DNA from: Oligoflexus tunisiensis
GTDB taxonomy: Bacteria; Bdellovibrionota_B; Oligoflexia; Oligoflexales; Oligoflexaceae
NCBI RefSeq assembly: GCF_001748245.1
Contig: NZ_BDFO01000001.1
Coordinates: 6,167,346 to 6,231,345 of the forward strand
Length of the DNA stretch: 64,000 bases
Direction of reading: 5' to 3'
The notes beneath the pieces were generated by a model, which did not search any database, was not told the origin of the DNA, and saw only the letters and a program-made list of their open reading frames with translations. The position numbers and the translations under genes are program-made. Below are positions 17,213-24,909 of this stretch, piece by piece. Each line of letters opens with the position of its first letter. The first letter of the stretch is position 1.

Positions 17213-18103
17213 TCAACCGGGGACATGATCCGTCTTGACCACAAGCCCTGGTTTCCGGGACGGCGGCGCATTCGGCCGGCCGCGGTCGCTGGATTTTTCC
17301 AGTTCAGCATTCAGTTCCACACCCAGCAGCACGGCATAGGATACGATGTAAAACCAGAGGAGGAGCACCACGACACCAGCCAGGCTACCGTAGGTTTTAT
17401 TGTAGGACCCGAACTGTTCCACATAAAAGGCAAAGCCGACCGACGCCAGGAGAATAAGCAGCGTCGTGAAGAGACCGCCGGCTGACACCCAACGCCATTT
17501 CACGTGGTCACGCGATGGACCAAAACGATAAAGAATGGACAGCCCGGTCAGAAACAAAAGCAGCAGCACCGGCCAGCGCAGAACCCGAATCAAGGTATTG
17601 GCCAATCCACCGAGGCCCACCAGATCCATAATCGGCGGCAGCACCGCAATCGAAGCCACAGCCACCACCACGGTGATCACAGCCCCCAGGGTCAAGCCCA
17701 CCGCCGTCGAGTTGAAACGAAAGAAACCGCGCTTTTCCTTTTCATTATAGGCGATGTTCATCGCCTCCATGAGAACCTTGGTTCCTTTCGAAGCGGTCCA
17801 CAGCGTGATCAGAATACTCAGGGCGGCACCAAAACCCAACGAGCCCGAGGAATTCTGGACGATGCCGTTCAATTCATTATTGATGACTCCCAACGCATCG
17901 CGCGGCATGAACTGCTCCAGCGTCGCCATTTGACGCGCAACATCCACCGGATCCGCAAACACACCATAGATCGAAACCGTGGCGATCAGCAGGGGAAATA
18001 TGGAAAAGAGAGCATAATAGGCAACAGCGGCTGCGATCAATCCAATACGATCATTATCAACCTCATCCTTGATTCGCTTCAGGAAGGCTTTCCAATCTTT
18101 CAT
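17213..18103 (-). CDS. YihY/virulence factor BrkB family membrane protein
   Basis: 296 residues with about six membrane helices. The family blocks IAAAVAYYALFSIFPLLI (first helix) and YGSLAGVVVLLLWFYIVSYAVLLGVELNAELE (last two helices) are clear. The function of YihY/BrkB proteins is not settled; transport of lipid or solute has been suggested. I chose ATG 18103 because AAGGAAG lies just upstream and the family begins there; an 84-residue upstream extension of the frame is antisense to the M28 gene region and lacks family similarity. The C-terminal tail is polar and basic. Confidence 0.88.
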   Translation of the reverse strand: MKDWKAFLKRIKDEVDNDRIGLIAAAVAYYALFSIFPLLIATVSIYGVFADPVDVARQMATLEQFMPRDALGVINNELNGIVQNSSGSLGFGAALSILITLWTASKGTKVLMEAMNIAYNEKEKRGFFRFNSTAVGLTLGAVITVVVAVASIAVLPPIMDLVGLGGLANTLIRVLRWPVLLLLFLTGLSILYRFGPSRDHVKWRWVSAGGLFTTLLILLASVGFAFYVEQFGSYNKTYGSLAGVVVLLLWFYIVSYAVLLGVELNAELEKSSDRGRPNAPPSRKPGLVVKTDHVPG

Positions 18104-18281
18104 CTCAACTTCCTTTATGTTCTTCGCAACGCCCTGCCGGTTGCAAAAAGCAAACCAGCCAAGGTCAGACCGGCCGATCGGAGCTGCATGATTCCACGAC
18201 TTGGGTGGATGCCTGGCTTGCGGCACATTGAAGGATTGGGAGGCTGCGTAGTTTCGAAGCTTCACAGGAAGGAGCAAAATC

Positions 18282-19157
18282 ATGACACCGTTGGCTTTGG
18301 AAAACAGTCTGCGCCACGACATAACGCACATCGCAGGTACGATCGGCGAGCGCAATCTGGATCGTTATGAAGCCCTGAAAGCCGCCGAAAATTATATCGT
18401 GCAGCGTTTTGAGGCGGCCGGGCAACGCGTCGCGCGCCAGGTTCTTTTGGTCAACGGCAAGGAAGTCGCCAACCTTGAAGTGGAATGGAAAGGTCAGACG
18501 GAGCCGGATGCCATTATCGTGATTGGAGCCCATTACGATAGCGTGCGTGGTTGTCCCGGCGCCAACGATAACGGTTCAGGCGTTGCCGCTCTGCTGGCTG
18601 CGGCCGAGGCTTTTGCCACCCGGACACCGCGCAAGACGCTGCGGCTTGTCGCCTTTGTCAATGAAGAACCGCCCTACTTCCAAGGCGAGGCCATGGGCAG
18701 CCTCGTCTATGCAAGGCGCGCCAAAGCACAGGGCGAACGAATTGAAGCCATGCTCAGCCTGGAAACCATGGGCTATTTTTCGGACCGAAAGGATAGTCAG
18801 AAATATCCTTTCCCCTTGAATCTCGTTTATCCGGACAAGGGAAATTTTATTGGCCTCGTCGCCAACCGCTCATCGTCCAAGCTTCTGAATCAGGTGGCCA
18901 AGGCTTTTGAGGAGGCCCGGACGATACCATTTGAAAAAGGGGCTTTTATGGAGTCGTTGCCCGGTGTGGGCTGGTCCGATCATTGGGCGTTCTGGCAGGC
19001 AGGATATCCTGCTCTTATGATCACGGATACGGCGCCCTTCCGTTATCCTTATTATCATACTCAGGAGGATACCCCCGAGAAGGTTGACTATCCACGCCTG
19101 GGCCAGGTGACCAGGGCTCTGTTCAAAGCCATCGAGCGACTGGCTTTCGAGCCCTGA
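18282..19157 (+). CDS. M28-family zinc aminopeptidase-like protein
   Basis: 291 residues. Zinc-site motifs: GAHYDSVRGCPGANDNGSG (His and bridging Asp), FVNEEPPYF (catalytic Glu-Glu), LSLETMGYF (Asp/Glu position) and YHTQEDTPEKVDY (final His). These identify an M28 metallopeptidase that removes N-terminal residues or acts on related amides, including glutaminyl-cyclase-like members. No signal peptide is seen, so it is probably cytoplasmic, which is less usual for bacterial M28 enzymes. AAGGAG precedes the ATG. Confidence 0.88.
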   Translation: MTPLALENSLRHDITHIAGTIGERNLDRYEALKAAENYIVQRFEAAGQRVARQVLLVNGKEVANLEVEWKGQTEPDAIIVIGAHYDSVRGCPGANDNGSGVAALLAAAEAFATRTPRKTLRLVAFVNEEPPYFQGEAMGSLVYARRAKAQGERIEAMLSLETMGYFSDRKDSQKYPFPLNLVYPDKGNFIGLVANRSSSKLLNQVAKAFEEARTIPFEKGAFMESLPGVGWSDHWAFWQAGYPALMITDTAPFRYPYYHTQEDTPEKVDYPRLGQVTRALFKAIERLAFEP

Positions 19158-19168
19158 GCCCGAGCGGA

Positions 19169-19372
19169 TCAAACCGTTATCGCTTCATCATTACGCTGAA
19201 AGTCAACCACGCGGCTGGCCAGATACTTGGTAATGACTTTGTCCAACGCCCGGGTTTCCTCTTCATACGAACGATGATTGCGCTCAAATTCACTCAGCAT
19301 ACGACTATCGAAAAGCGGGGCGATAAAGAGGGGAGGCGATATTTTTTTAACGATCTTGTTTGGCTTGTTCAT
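19169..19372 (-). CDS. Small hypothetical protein (67 aa)
   Basis: 67 residues, basic at the N-terminus (NKPNKIVKKI), then a charged, helix-prone region. AGGA lies about seven bases before the ATG. It converges with the M28 gene, leaving 11 bp between stops. No family recognised. It could be a real small gene, but only the start context and compact spacing support it. Confidence 0.45.
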   Translation of the reverse strand: MNKPNKIVKKISPPLFIAPLFDSRMLSEFERNHRSYEEETRALDKVITKYLASRVVDFQRNDEAITV

Positions 19373-19468
19373 GTTTTTGTCCTGTCTTCAAAGAGTGACG
19401 GAGCACTTCGGAAGCCAGTATTACAATAAACGTGCCAATAGTCATTTTGACTGCAGTTAAACAGGCCC

Positions 19469-20770
19469 TTAAAAATTGGTATTCGCCGGGCTATCAGGAA
19501 TTTGAGTCTGATGCCGCCGATCCTGCCCGATGCATGAGCCGTTATAGAACTGCGGCGGAATCACGGGAACCGTGAGACAGACGCTTTGTGTCGGCAGAAC
19601 CTTGCGCCAGTCCTCGATGAGCTTTTTGTAGGCCCTGCCCACCGGACGGACGCGACGCTCCAGATCATAAAGACCCAAGGGATTCACGTGGCCGTTTTCC
19701 TCGCGCAGGGAGCTATCCCAATCCATCTGATCGGTGAGCGAGTACCAGGTAAAGCCCACGATCGGTGTCCCCTTGTTGCGAATTTGCAGGACGTTGGCCC
19801 ACTGTTTCCAAAGCCAGTCCACCGCTTCGTTGCCATCTGGCCCTTCAGCAAGGTTCGTCTCGGTGTGCATGACGGGCAGAAGAAAGCGTTCGTAGTATTG
19901 TTCGGTGATCTCATCATAGCCAAACACTTCACCGGCATGACGGCTGAGGCCATCGGCACTGACCCGATGCTCATTGGTGAGATAGTAATCGTTGCCCATG
20001 ATGCAGTGTTGCTTCAGATGATGTTCCAGAAAGAAATGGTATTCCTCATAGGTCATACCGTTATCCAGCAGGTACTCGTACATCTCGGAATCCACGCGCC
20101 GGCCGTAATTCAGATCGAGGCTCAGAAAGCGTTTGGCATTCATGCACTCCGCATGGTTCATCGCCGCCGGGCTATCCGCATGGTAGTACTCGGTGGATTC
20201 GCTCTGGATGAAGATCGCATCCGGTCTCACGTCCAGGATCGCATGCATGGCCAGAACATTGGCCTTCACGATATGTTTTAAAGCGGTGACAAAGGTGCGA
20301 TCGGTCGTGCCCCGTTCGTTCCACCAGCCATACGACGCCGAAAAGGTCGCGCAAATATACATTTCATTGATGGGGGTATAAAGCTGCACCCAGGGAAAGC
20401 GGCTGGCAAAGTCCTTCGCGTAGCGGGCGAAGAGCGCAGGAAATTCCGGGTTTTGAAAGTCACCGATCCAGTCCGGAACTCCAAAATGGCAAAGATCCGC
20501 AATGACGATAATATTGCGGCGTTTGAGGTCCGCAAAGGTGAGATCGGCAAAATCCCAGTCATAGTGACCTTCACCAAGCCAGGCCCGGTGAATGGGGGGG
20601 CCATAGCGGAGGCACGAGACGCCGATCTCCTCGACCAGATCAAAGTCGAGGCGCCAATGTTTGTAATGACCACACTTGTCCATCTGATCGATTCGAACCC
20701 GCTGGTTACCTATCGTCGGATAGCTATTTTCAATACCTGTCGCAAACATGAAGGAATGGAAACGGCCCAC
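19469..20770 (-). CDS. Glycoside hydrolase family 1-like protein (beta-glycosidase fold)
   Basis: 433 residues, no signal peptide. GH1 clan-A features: FATGIENSYPT near the N-terminus, the acid/base region YTPINEMYIC (Asn135-Glu136), the nucleophile region VMHTETN (Glu304) and GFTWYSLTDQMDWDSSL near the end, like the GH1 W-Y-S-L-x-D-N-x-E-W block. The usual NEP is NEM here, so this is a divergent branch. It is predicted to cleave beta-linked glucosides or related sugars in the cytoplasm. The start is GTG 20770, supported by AGGAGG at ideal spacing. Confidence 0.8.
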   Translation of the reverse strand: MGRFHSFMFATGIENSYPTIGNQRVRIDQMDKCGHYKHWRLDFDLVEEIGVSCLRYGPPIHRAWLGEGHYDWDFADLTFADLKRRNIIVIADLCHFGVPDWIGDFQNPEFPALFARYAKDFASRFPWVQLYTPINEMYICATFSASYGWWNERGTTDRTFVTALKHIVKANVLAMHAILDVRPDAIFIQSESTEYYHADSPAAMNHAECMNAKRFLSLDLNYGRRVDSEMYEYLLDNGMTYEEYHFFLEHHLKQHCIMGNDYYLTNEHRVSADGLSRHAGEVFGYDEITEQYYERFLLPVMHTETNLAEGPDGNEAVDWLWKQWANVLQIRNKGTPIVGFTWYSLTDQMDWDSSLREENGHVNPLGLYDLERRVRPVGRAYKKLIEDWRKVLPTQSVCLTVPVIPPQFYNGSCIGQDRRHQTQIPDSPANTNF

Positions 20771-20913
20771 GTTAAACCTCCTGATTGGGATTTATGTTGC
20801 AAAGACCGAGCCCTGCCCCTCGCGTGAACTGACATTGCACCCTTCCCAACTGCAATAAAACAATGGCCACCGAGTCATGGGAAAGCCTGACCATTTTCAT
20901 AAAGGAAATTCCC

Positions 20914-21564
20914 ATGCTTCGTGCTTCTCTTGCTCTTATGATGTTTTTATCCGCAACCGGGTTCGCCCGCGAGCAGCGCTTTGGTCTTGGCACCCAGCTG
21001 GGTGTTCATGGTGGAACGGGGGTCACCGGTGCGGAGCTGGTCATGCCCCTCAGCGAAAGCGTGGAGATGAGCTATGCCTATGTCCAGGGTCAGACCAGCC
21101 TTACGGATGATATCGAATTGAGCAACGCGGATTTCATTTACAAGGCTGACTTTACCCTCGCCGAAACGTCCGTGACACTGCGCTGGTTTATCGGCCGTAC
21201 CTTCTATGTCGGCGGAGGCTTTGGCTATCGCCGGATGGTGCTGGACCTCGGGGGATTCGATGCCAGCGACGGCACCCGAGTGGAAGGTTCCTACAACGGC
21301 CAGGCCCTGCAAACCAAAGCTCTGATCGGCAACCTCTGGAAATTCTCCAATGGTCTTTACCTGGGCGTTGACTGGATTGGCTTCGGGTTTCCCATGAGCG
21401 TCACGCAATCCAAACTCGGTGCCACCGAAAGCAATATCCTGCGGTCCCAGTCCCTTTCCTACTACTCCGAGGAAAATAATTCCGATTATAAGCACATGGC
21501 CGATAAAATCAGCCGCAGTACAATGGGAACTCTTTTGACTTTGCGCTTCGGTTACATGTTCTAA
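20914..21564 (+). CDS. Outer-membrane beta-barrel protein
   Basis: 216 residues with a signal peptide (LRASLALMMFLSATGFA). The mature part alternates short amphipathic strands (VEMSYAYVQG, TSVTLRWFIGRTFYVGGGFGYRR) and ends in the aromatic strand LLTLRFGYMF, the C-terminal Phe signature of BAM-inserted barrels. About eight strands fit the size. I chose ATG 20914 because AAGGAAA lies just upstream and the signal peptide starts there. No specific family recognised. Confidence 0.75.
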   Translation: MLRASLALMMFLSATGFAREQRFGLGTQLGVHGGTGVTGAELVMPLSESVEMSYAYVQGQTSLTDDIELSNADFIYKADFTLAETSVTLRWFIGRTFYVGGGFGYRRMVLDLGGFDASDGTRVEGSYNGQALQTKALIGNLWKFSNGLYLGVDWIGFGFPMSVTQSKLGATESNILRSQSLSYYSEENNSDYKHMADKISRSTMGTLLTLRFGYMF

Positions 21565-21576
21565 GTCGCGACCCGA

Positions 21577-22728
21577 TCAATAGCCCGGCGGCAGCACCAC
21601 ACTCCTGAGAAAGGGTTGGAAACGGCCGGCTTCCTCATCATAGTAACGGCTGCGCAGATAATCCCAGGTTATGCGGCTGTAGCCATTCTTCAACCAGGGC
21701 CGATCCGTACGATCATAGCCCCAGGAATTTTTGCCCACGAGGTAATCGAGATTGCCCTTCATGGCCACCGCCTTCACCTCCGGGGCCATATCACCTTCAC
21801 CAAGTGACGTAAAACCTTCCTCCTCAGGAATATCCTTGACGGTATAGTCATGCAGCACGAGCATGTGTCCGCCGTTATCACCCAAAGTTCCAGCTTTGGC
21901 CAGGGTATTCAGGTTGAAATAACCATCCGGATTCGGTGCATTGAAGCTGACAAAGAAGGAAATCACCACCGGTTGATGATCATTCAAAGCGCGTTTGATC
22001 TTTTGTTCAATGAGTTTAAAAGAAGCAAATTCCGCCGCCGTGCCCAGCTTTTTCCCTTCATAAGGTCCCCACACGGTGTACGACGGGCTGCTGATCTCCT
22101 GCCAGCGATTCAGCCAATACGCGAGCGTGGCCTGCGCACCCGTTTTCACATCACGGAGGATGGTGTCCTCGGCCCGGTGGCGGTTGGCAAAGGCTTCGTC
22201 CACATTGAATTGGAAGAGTCCATAGCAGCTGAAGGCCTTGTTCAACTCGGAACGCACCAGCTCCGGCGTGCGACCGCTCACGTTATGCAGGGTTCCACCG
22301 GGTTTCCCCTGCTGCAGGAGATAGGCTTCCGCACAGTCCTGCGCCTGCGACATGACCAGATTGCTTTCGGCTGCAATGAACTGACCTTCCTCAACCCAGC
22401 CGTACTTCTGAATAATGGACTTCGAACGAAGCCAGCTGCCACCGGCATTCAGTTCCTTTTCCGGAATGGGCTCACCGGCCAGCAGCTTTTCGTAGAAATC
22501 CCAGTAGGTCCAGTACGTTTCGGAAACATTGATATCCTGACCGGTGGTGTGTTTCAAAAGCGATTCGAGCCAGGTGGCATGGGCATACAGCCAGCAATTG
22601 CCGATGGCCTGACGCTTCACCGGCGTGTGGGTGACGGATGTGACCTTGAGATCGGAATCTTCATCAGGCCGACAGGCCGCAGCCAGCAGGGCCGCGAACA
22701 GGATGGAAAGTTTCAACAGGGAATTCAT
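21577..22728 (-). CDS. Papain-like (C1) cysteine peptidase, lipoprotein
   Basis: 383 residues. Lipoprotein signal with lipobox AAAC (Cys19). The papain-type triad is visible: Cys45 in QAIGNCWLYAHATWLES, His288 in GDNGGHMLVLHDY and Asn334 in LVGKNSWGYDR. The layout resembles the bleomycin-hydrolase/C1B branch more than secreted papains, but it is membrane-anchored, an unusual combination. It lacks an obvious propeptide. It follows the Ig-like lipoprotein gene by 11 bp on the same strand, so the two are likely co-expressed. A role in degrading proteins outside the cell is inferred. Confidence 0.8.
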   Translation of the reverse strand: MNSLLKLSILFAALLAAACRPDEDSDLKVTSVTHTPVKRQAIGNCWLYAHATWLESLLKHTTGQDINVSETYWTYWDFYEKLLAGEPIPEKELNAGGSWLRSKSIIQKYGWVEEGQFIAAESNLVMSQAQDCAEAYLLQQGKPGGTLHNVSGRTPELVRSELNKAFSCYGLFQFNVDEAFANRHRAEDTILRDVKTGAQATLAYWLNRWQEISSPSYTVWGPYEGKKLGTAAEFASFKLIEQKIKRALNDHQPVVISFFVSFNAPNPDGYFNLNTLAKAGTLGDNGGHMLVLHDYTVKDIPEEEGFTSLGEGDMAPEVKAVAMKGNLDYLVGKNSWGYDRTDRPWLKNGYSRITWDYLRSRYYDEEAGRFQPFLRSVVLPPGY

Positions 22729-22739
22729 AAGCGCACTCC

Positions 22740-23735
22740 TTATTGCACCAAAGCCAGCCGTGCGGCGACATAATTGAGATAACGCTGGATTTCCGTCTCA
22801 TCAGGTTGCAGACACTCGCCCGGGCTGGCGATCACCTCCCAGACCCAGGAGCCTTCCTTGAAACGGCTCATGGCCAGCGAAGGTCGCTCGGATTCGCGGT
22901 TCCAATGCCAAAAGTAGGCATCGCGATCCAGACGGCGCAAATCGTTGCGGCGTCCATCCACCGGCACCACATTCACCAGGAAGATCAGCTGCGCGGTGGC
23001 CCCGTTGGCAATCAATTCGCCGATACGCCCCTTCACCTCTTCCTGCTCCTGTACCTCGGAGAATCTCTGCCGGGCTTCCTCCAGACAACTGCGACCATAA
23101 TCGGGGACATTGTTTGGCAGGCGCGTGATGCCGTGGCCCGCCTCCTTGTCCCAGGGACTGTTGAAGGACAGAAATTCCCTGTTCAGGCGATAAACCCAGA
23201 ATTGATTCTCCCGATGGCGCAGCATGGGCTCCTGAAAGATAAAGGTCGCCTCAGCCGCCTTGTCGCTGAACTGGGCGCGGACCACAACCTTGCCTGTTTT
23301 GCTGGCTTTGATACTGCCGTCGGCTTCGAGGCTGGCGTCGGCCTCGTTGCTGACAAGGTCCCATTGCGCGGGAACCTCCCTTTGCGTTCCCGTCGTATAG
23401 CGGGCCATGGCCTTGAGGAGCTTTTTATGACCGACGATGAAAGCGCCTTCACTGATAATTTTTAAACTGCTGACTCCTTCGGTTGGGGCAGGCTGGGCTT
23501 GGGATGGCCTTTCCGGGTCACCAGGCGGCAGGGACGGTGTTCCAGGCTGTTCCGGAGAGGAAGGCAAGGGCACGGGTTCCGAATTTTGTCCGGACACTGG
23601 CGCCGGGTCCTGTACGCTGACGTTGACAGTGTTGGATGCCACCTCCGGCTCCGTGGAGGAATCGCTCTCTTTTTTCTGGCATGCGAGAGAGAATAGAGCC
23701 CAACTGAATATCGGAACGATCAGCAGCTGCCGCAT
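22740..23735 (-). CDS. Lipoprotein with Pro-rich linker and Ig-like domain
   Basis: 331 residues. The lipoprotein signal ends at lipobox SLAC. Next comes a Pro/Ser/Glu-rich linker (about residues 30-85), then a bacterial Ig-like (Big_2-style) region with LEADGSIKASKTGKVVVRAQF. The C-terminal 150 residues (RLPNNVPDYGRSCLEEARQR onwards) have no recognised motif. I chose ATG 23735 because GGGGAGGA lies five bases upstream. It is directly upstream of the papain-like lipoprotein, so it may be its partner, inhibitor or anchor; that is inference. Confidence 0.72.
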   Translation of the reverse strand: MRQLLIVPIFSWALFSLACQKKESDSSTEPEVASNTVNVSVQDPAPVSGQNSEPVPLPSSPEQPGTPSLPPGDPERPSQAQPAPTEGVSSLKIISEGAFIVGHKKLLKAMARYTTGTQREVPAQWDLVSNEADASLEADGSIKASKTGKVVVRAQFSDKAAEATFIFQEPMLRHRENQFWVYRLNREFLSFNSPWDKEAGHGITRLPNNVPDYGRSCLEEARQRFSEVQEQEEVKGRIGELIANGATAQLIFLVNVVPVDGRRNDLRRLDRDAYFWHWNRESERPSLAMSRFKEGSWVWEVIASPGECLQPDETEIQRYLNYVAARLALVQ

Positions 23736-24320
23736 ATCAATCCTCCCCAAAAGTTTGTTGGGACATCGCCACGCGATACCTCATGCAAGATCATTGCCTT
23801 TGGGGATTTGTCTTAAAATTCCATAAAACGTCGAATCACGAAGCATCAAAGACGATACAAGGGTGTAGTCACACACCAGCAGGAATGGATTCCTTCCGAA
23901 CATTTTTTACGGAATTTCGCAAAAAAATTTTGATCGTTGGCCTGTTTGCTGCTGGCGATCGAGCTCAGGCGTAAACAGCATAAATAACAGCTCACGCAGC
24001 GGAACAGCTGTCCTCATCCTTTGGACCTTTCAATCCACAATCATGGAAAGCCTGCGTTTGACGTTTCCAAAAAGTTTTTCCAGAAAAAAACCTGGGAGGA
24101 AACAGCAGCTCCTGTTCGAATTGCGCTCCTTGTCTTTCCAAGGATCATGAACTCAGGGTCGTGTCGTCCATGGACCGCAGCAATTTAACCTTATTTGTTT
24201 TGCTTAGCGGCGGCGCCTGCAAATTTTTCCTGAGCGCCGTTATGGGTTTGGGGTTTCAGGACGAAAGCCTGCGGCAGAGTCTCCGGTCATGGAGGCTGTA
24301 GGAGAAGGCGTTGCAGGATT
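23736..24320. other. Long non-coding gap with AT-rich patch and repeated words
   Basis: 585 bp with no convincing gene. It contains an AT-rich patch around 23899-23932, the motif TTTACGGAATTTCGC (23906-23920, also near 54381 with one mismatch), the 11-mer GAAAGCCTGCG twice (24046-24056 and 24263-24273), and a weak GC-rich hairpin near 24210-24240. It may hold promoters for the lipoprotein operon or a small RNA. A 43-codon frame at 24170-24301 lacks a ribosome-binding site. Confidence 0.5.
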
Positions 24321-24680
24321 TCATTTCCTGGCTGGGGTGGGGCTGGCGCTGAAATCGTCGCTGGTGCCTTCGATCCGGTCGAAACCGGCACTGGTCACCG
24401 CAAAATTTTCGCCGTTGAATTCAATATGAACGGGGTTATCGACGCAATCGCGTGAAAATTCCTTGTTCAGGAAGATGGCCCGATCCAGGCCATGAACCTT
24501 ATAGTCTTTTTCGATGCGGTCAGCATAGGTCTGGAGTTCGCTTTCACAGACCTTCGCATTCAGTTCCTGGCCCAGGGCCCTTTCACTCTGAACAGAGCGG
24601 CGCCAGTTGATATAATGCAAGGCCAGAAAAATGGTTGCCACCGCAAATGCAAGACCGAAAATCTTTCCAACAAATCGCAT
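24321..24680 (-). CDS. Small inner-membrane-anchored hypothetical protein
   Basis: 119 residues: one N-terminal membrane helix (FVGKIFGLAFAVATIFLAL) and a soluble domain with two cysteines (KVCESEL, SRDCVDN) that may pair in the periplasm. The C-terminus SAGFDRIEGTSDDF resembles the calcium-site tail seen in pseudopilin-type proteins, but the leader is not a prepilin leader. I chose ATG 24680 because GGGAG precedes it; a longer frame from 24701 has no signal. It lies between an NtrC-type regulator gene upstream (same strand) and the long gap. Confidence 0.6.
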   Translation of the reverse strand: MRFVGKIFGLAFAVATIFLALHYINWRRSVQSERALGQELNAKVCESELQTYADRIEKDYKVHGLDRAIFLNKEFSRDCVDNPVHIEFNGENFAVTSAGFDRIEGTSDDFSASPTPARK

Positions 24681-24804
24681 ACGCCATCTCCCAGGTTGCA
24701 CCCAACTTAACTAGCAGCCCCCTGGGATTCCGACAATAGGAGAAAGCAACTAGTCGCCAGGAGGCAACGATAGGGCGGAGCGGAAGACCGCATTGCGTTT
24801 CACG

Positions 24805-24905
24805 ACTGGATCACGGGCCAGTCCAGAGCTGGAGTCATGAGCCAGAGCCTGTCCGAGTCTTGCCACTGGATCACAAGCCAGCCCCGAGCCAGAGCCGTGA
24901 GCCAG
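24805..24905. repeat. Two degenerate 41-bp direct repeats, 60-bp period
   Basis: Copies at 24805-24845 and 24865-24905 both start ACTGGATCAC and end TGAGCCAG, with 33 of 41 positions identical. Each is filled with CTGG/CCAG words that can pair. They lie immediately downstream of the NtrC-type gene on the minus strand, so they may form its 3' end structure. Confidence 0.7.
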
Positions 24906-24909
24906 TCTT

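Noticed and set aside
24170..24301. 43-codon hydrophobic frame in the long gap
   Set aside because: No ribosome-binding site and no similarity; kept only as part of the gap description.
24240..24310. Possible c-di-GMP-I (GEMM) riboswitch resemblance
   Set aside because: The word GGACGAAAGCC recalls the GEMM core, but the other conserved parts and the tetraloop receptor are missing.
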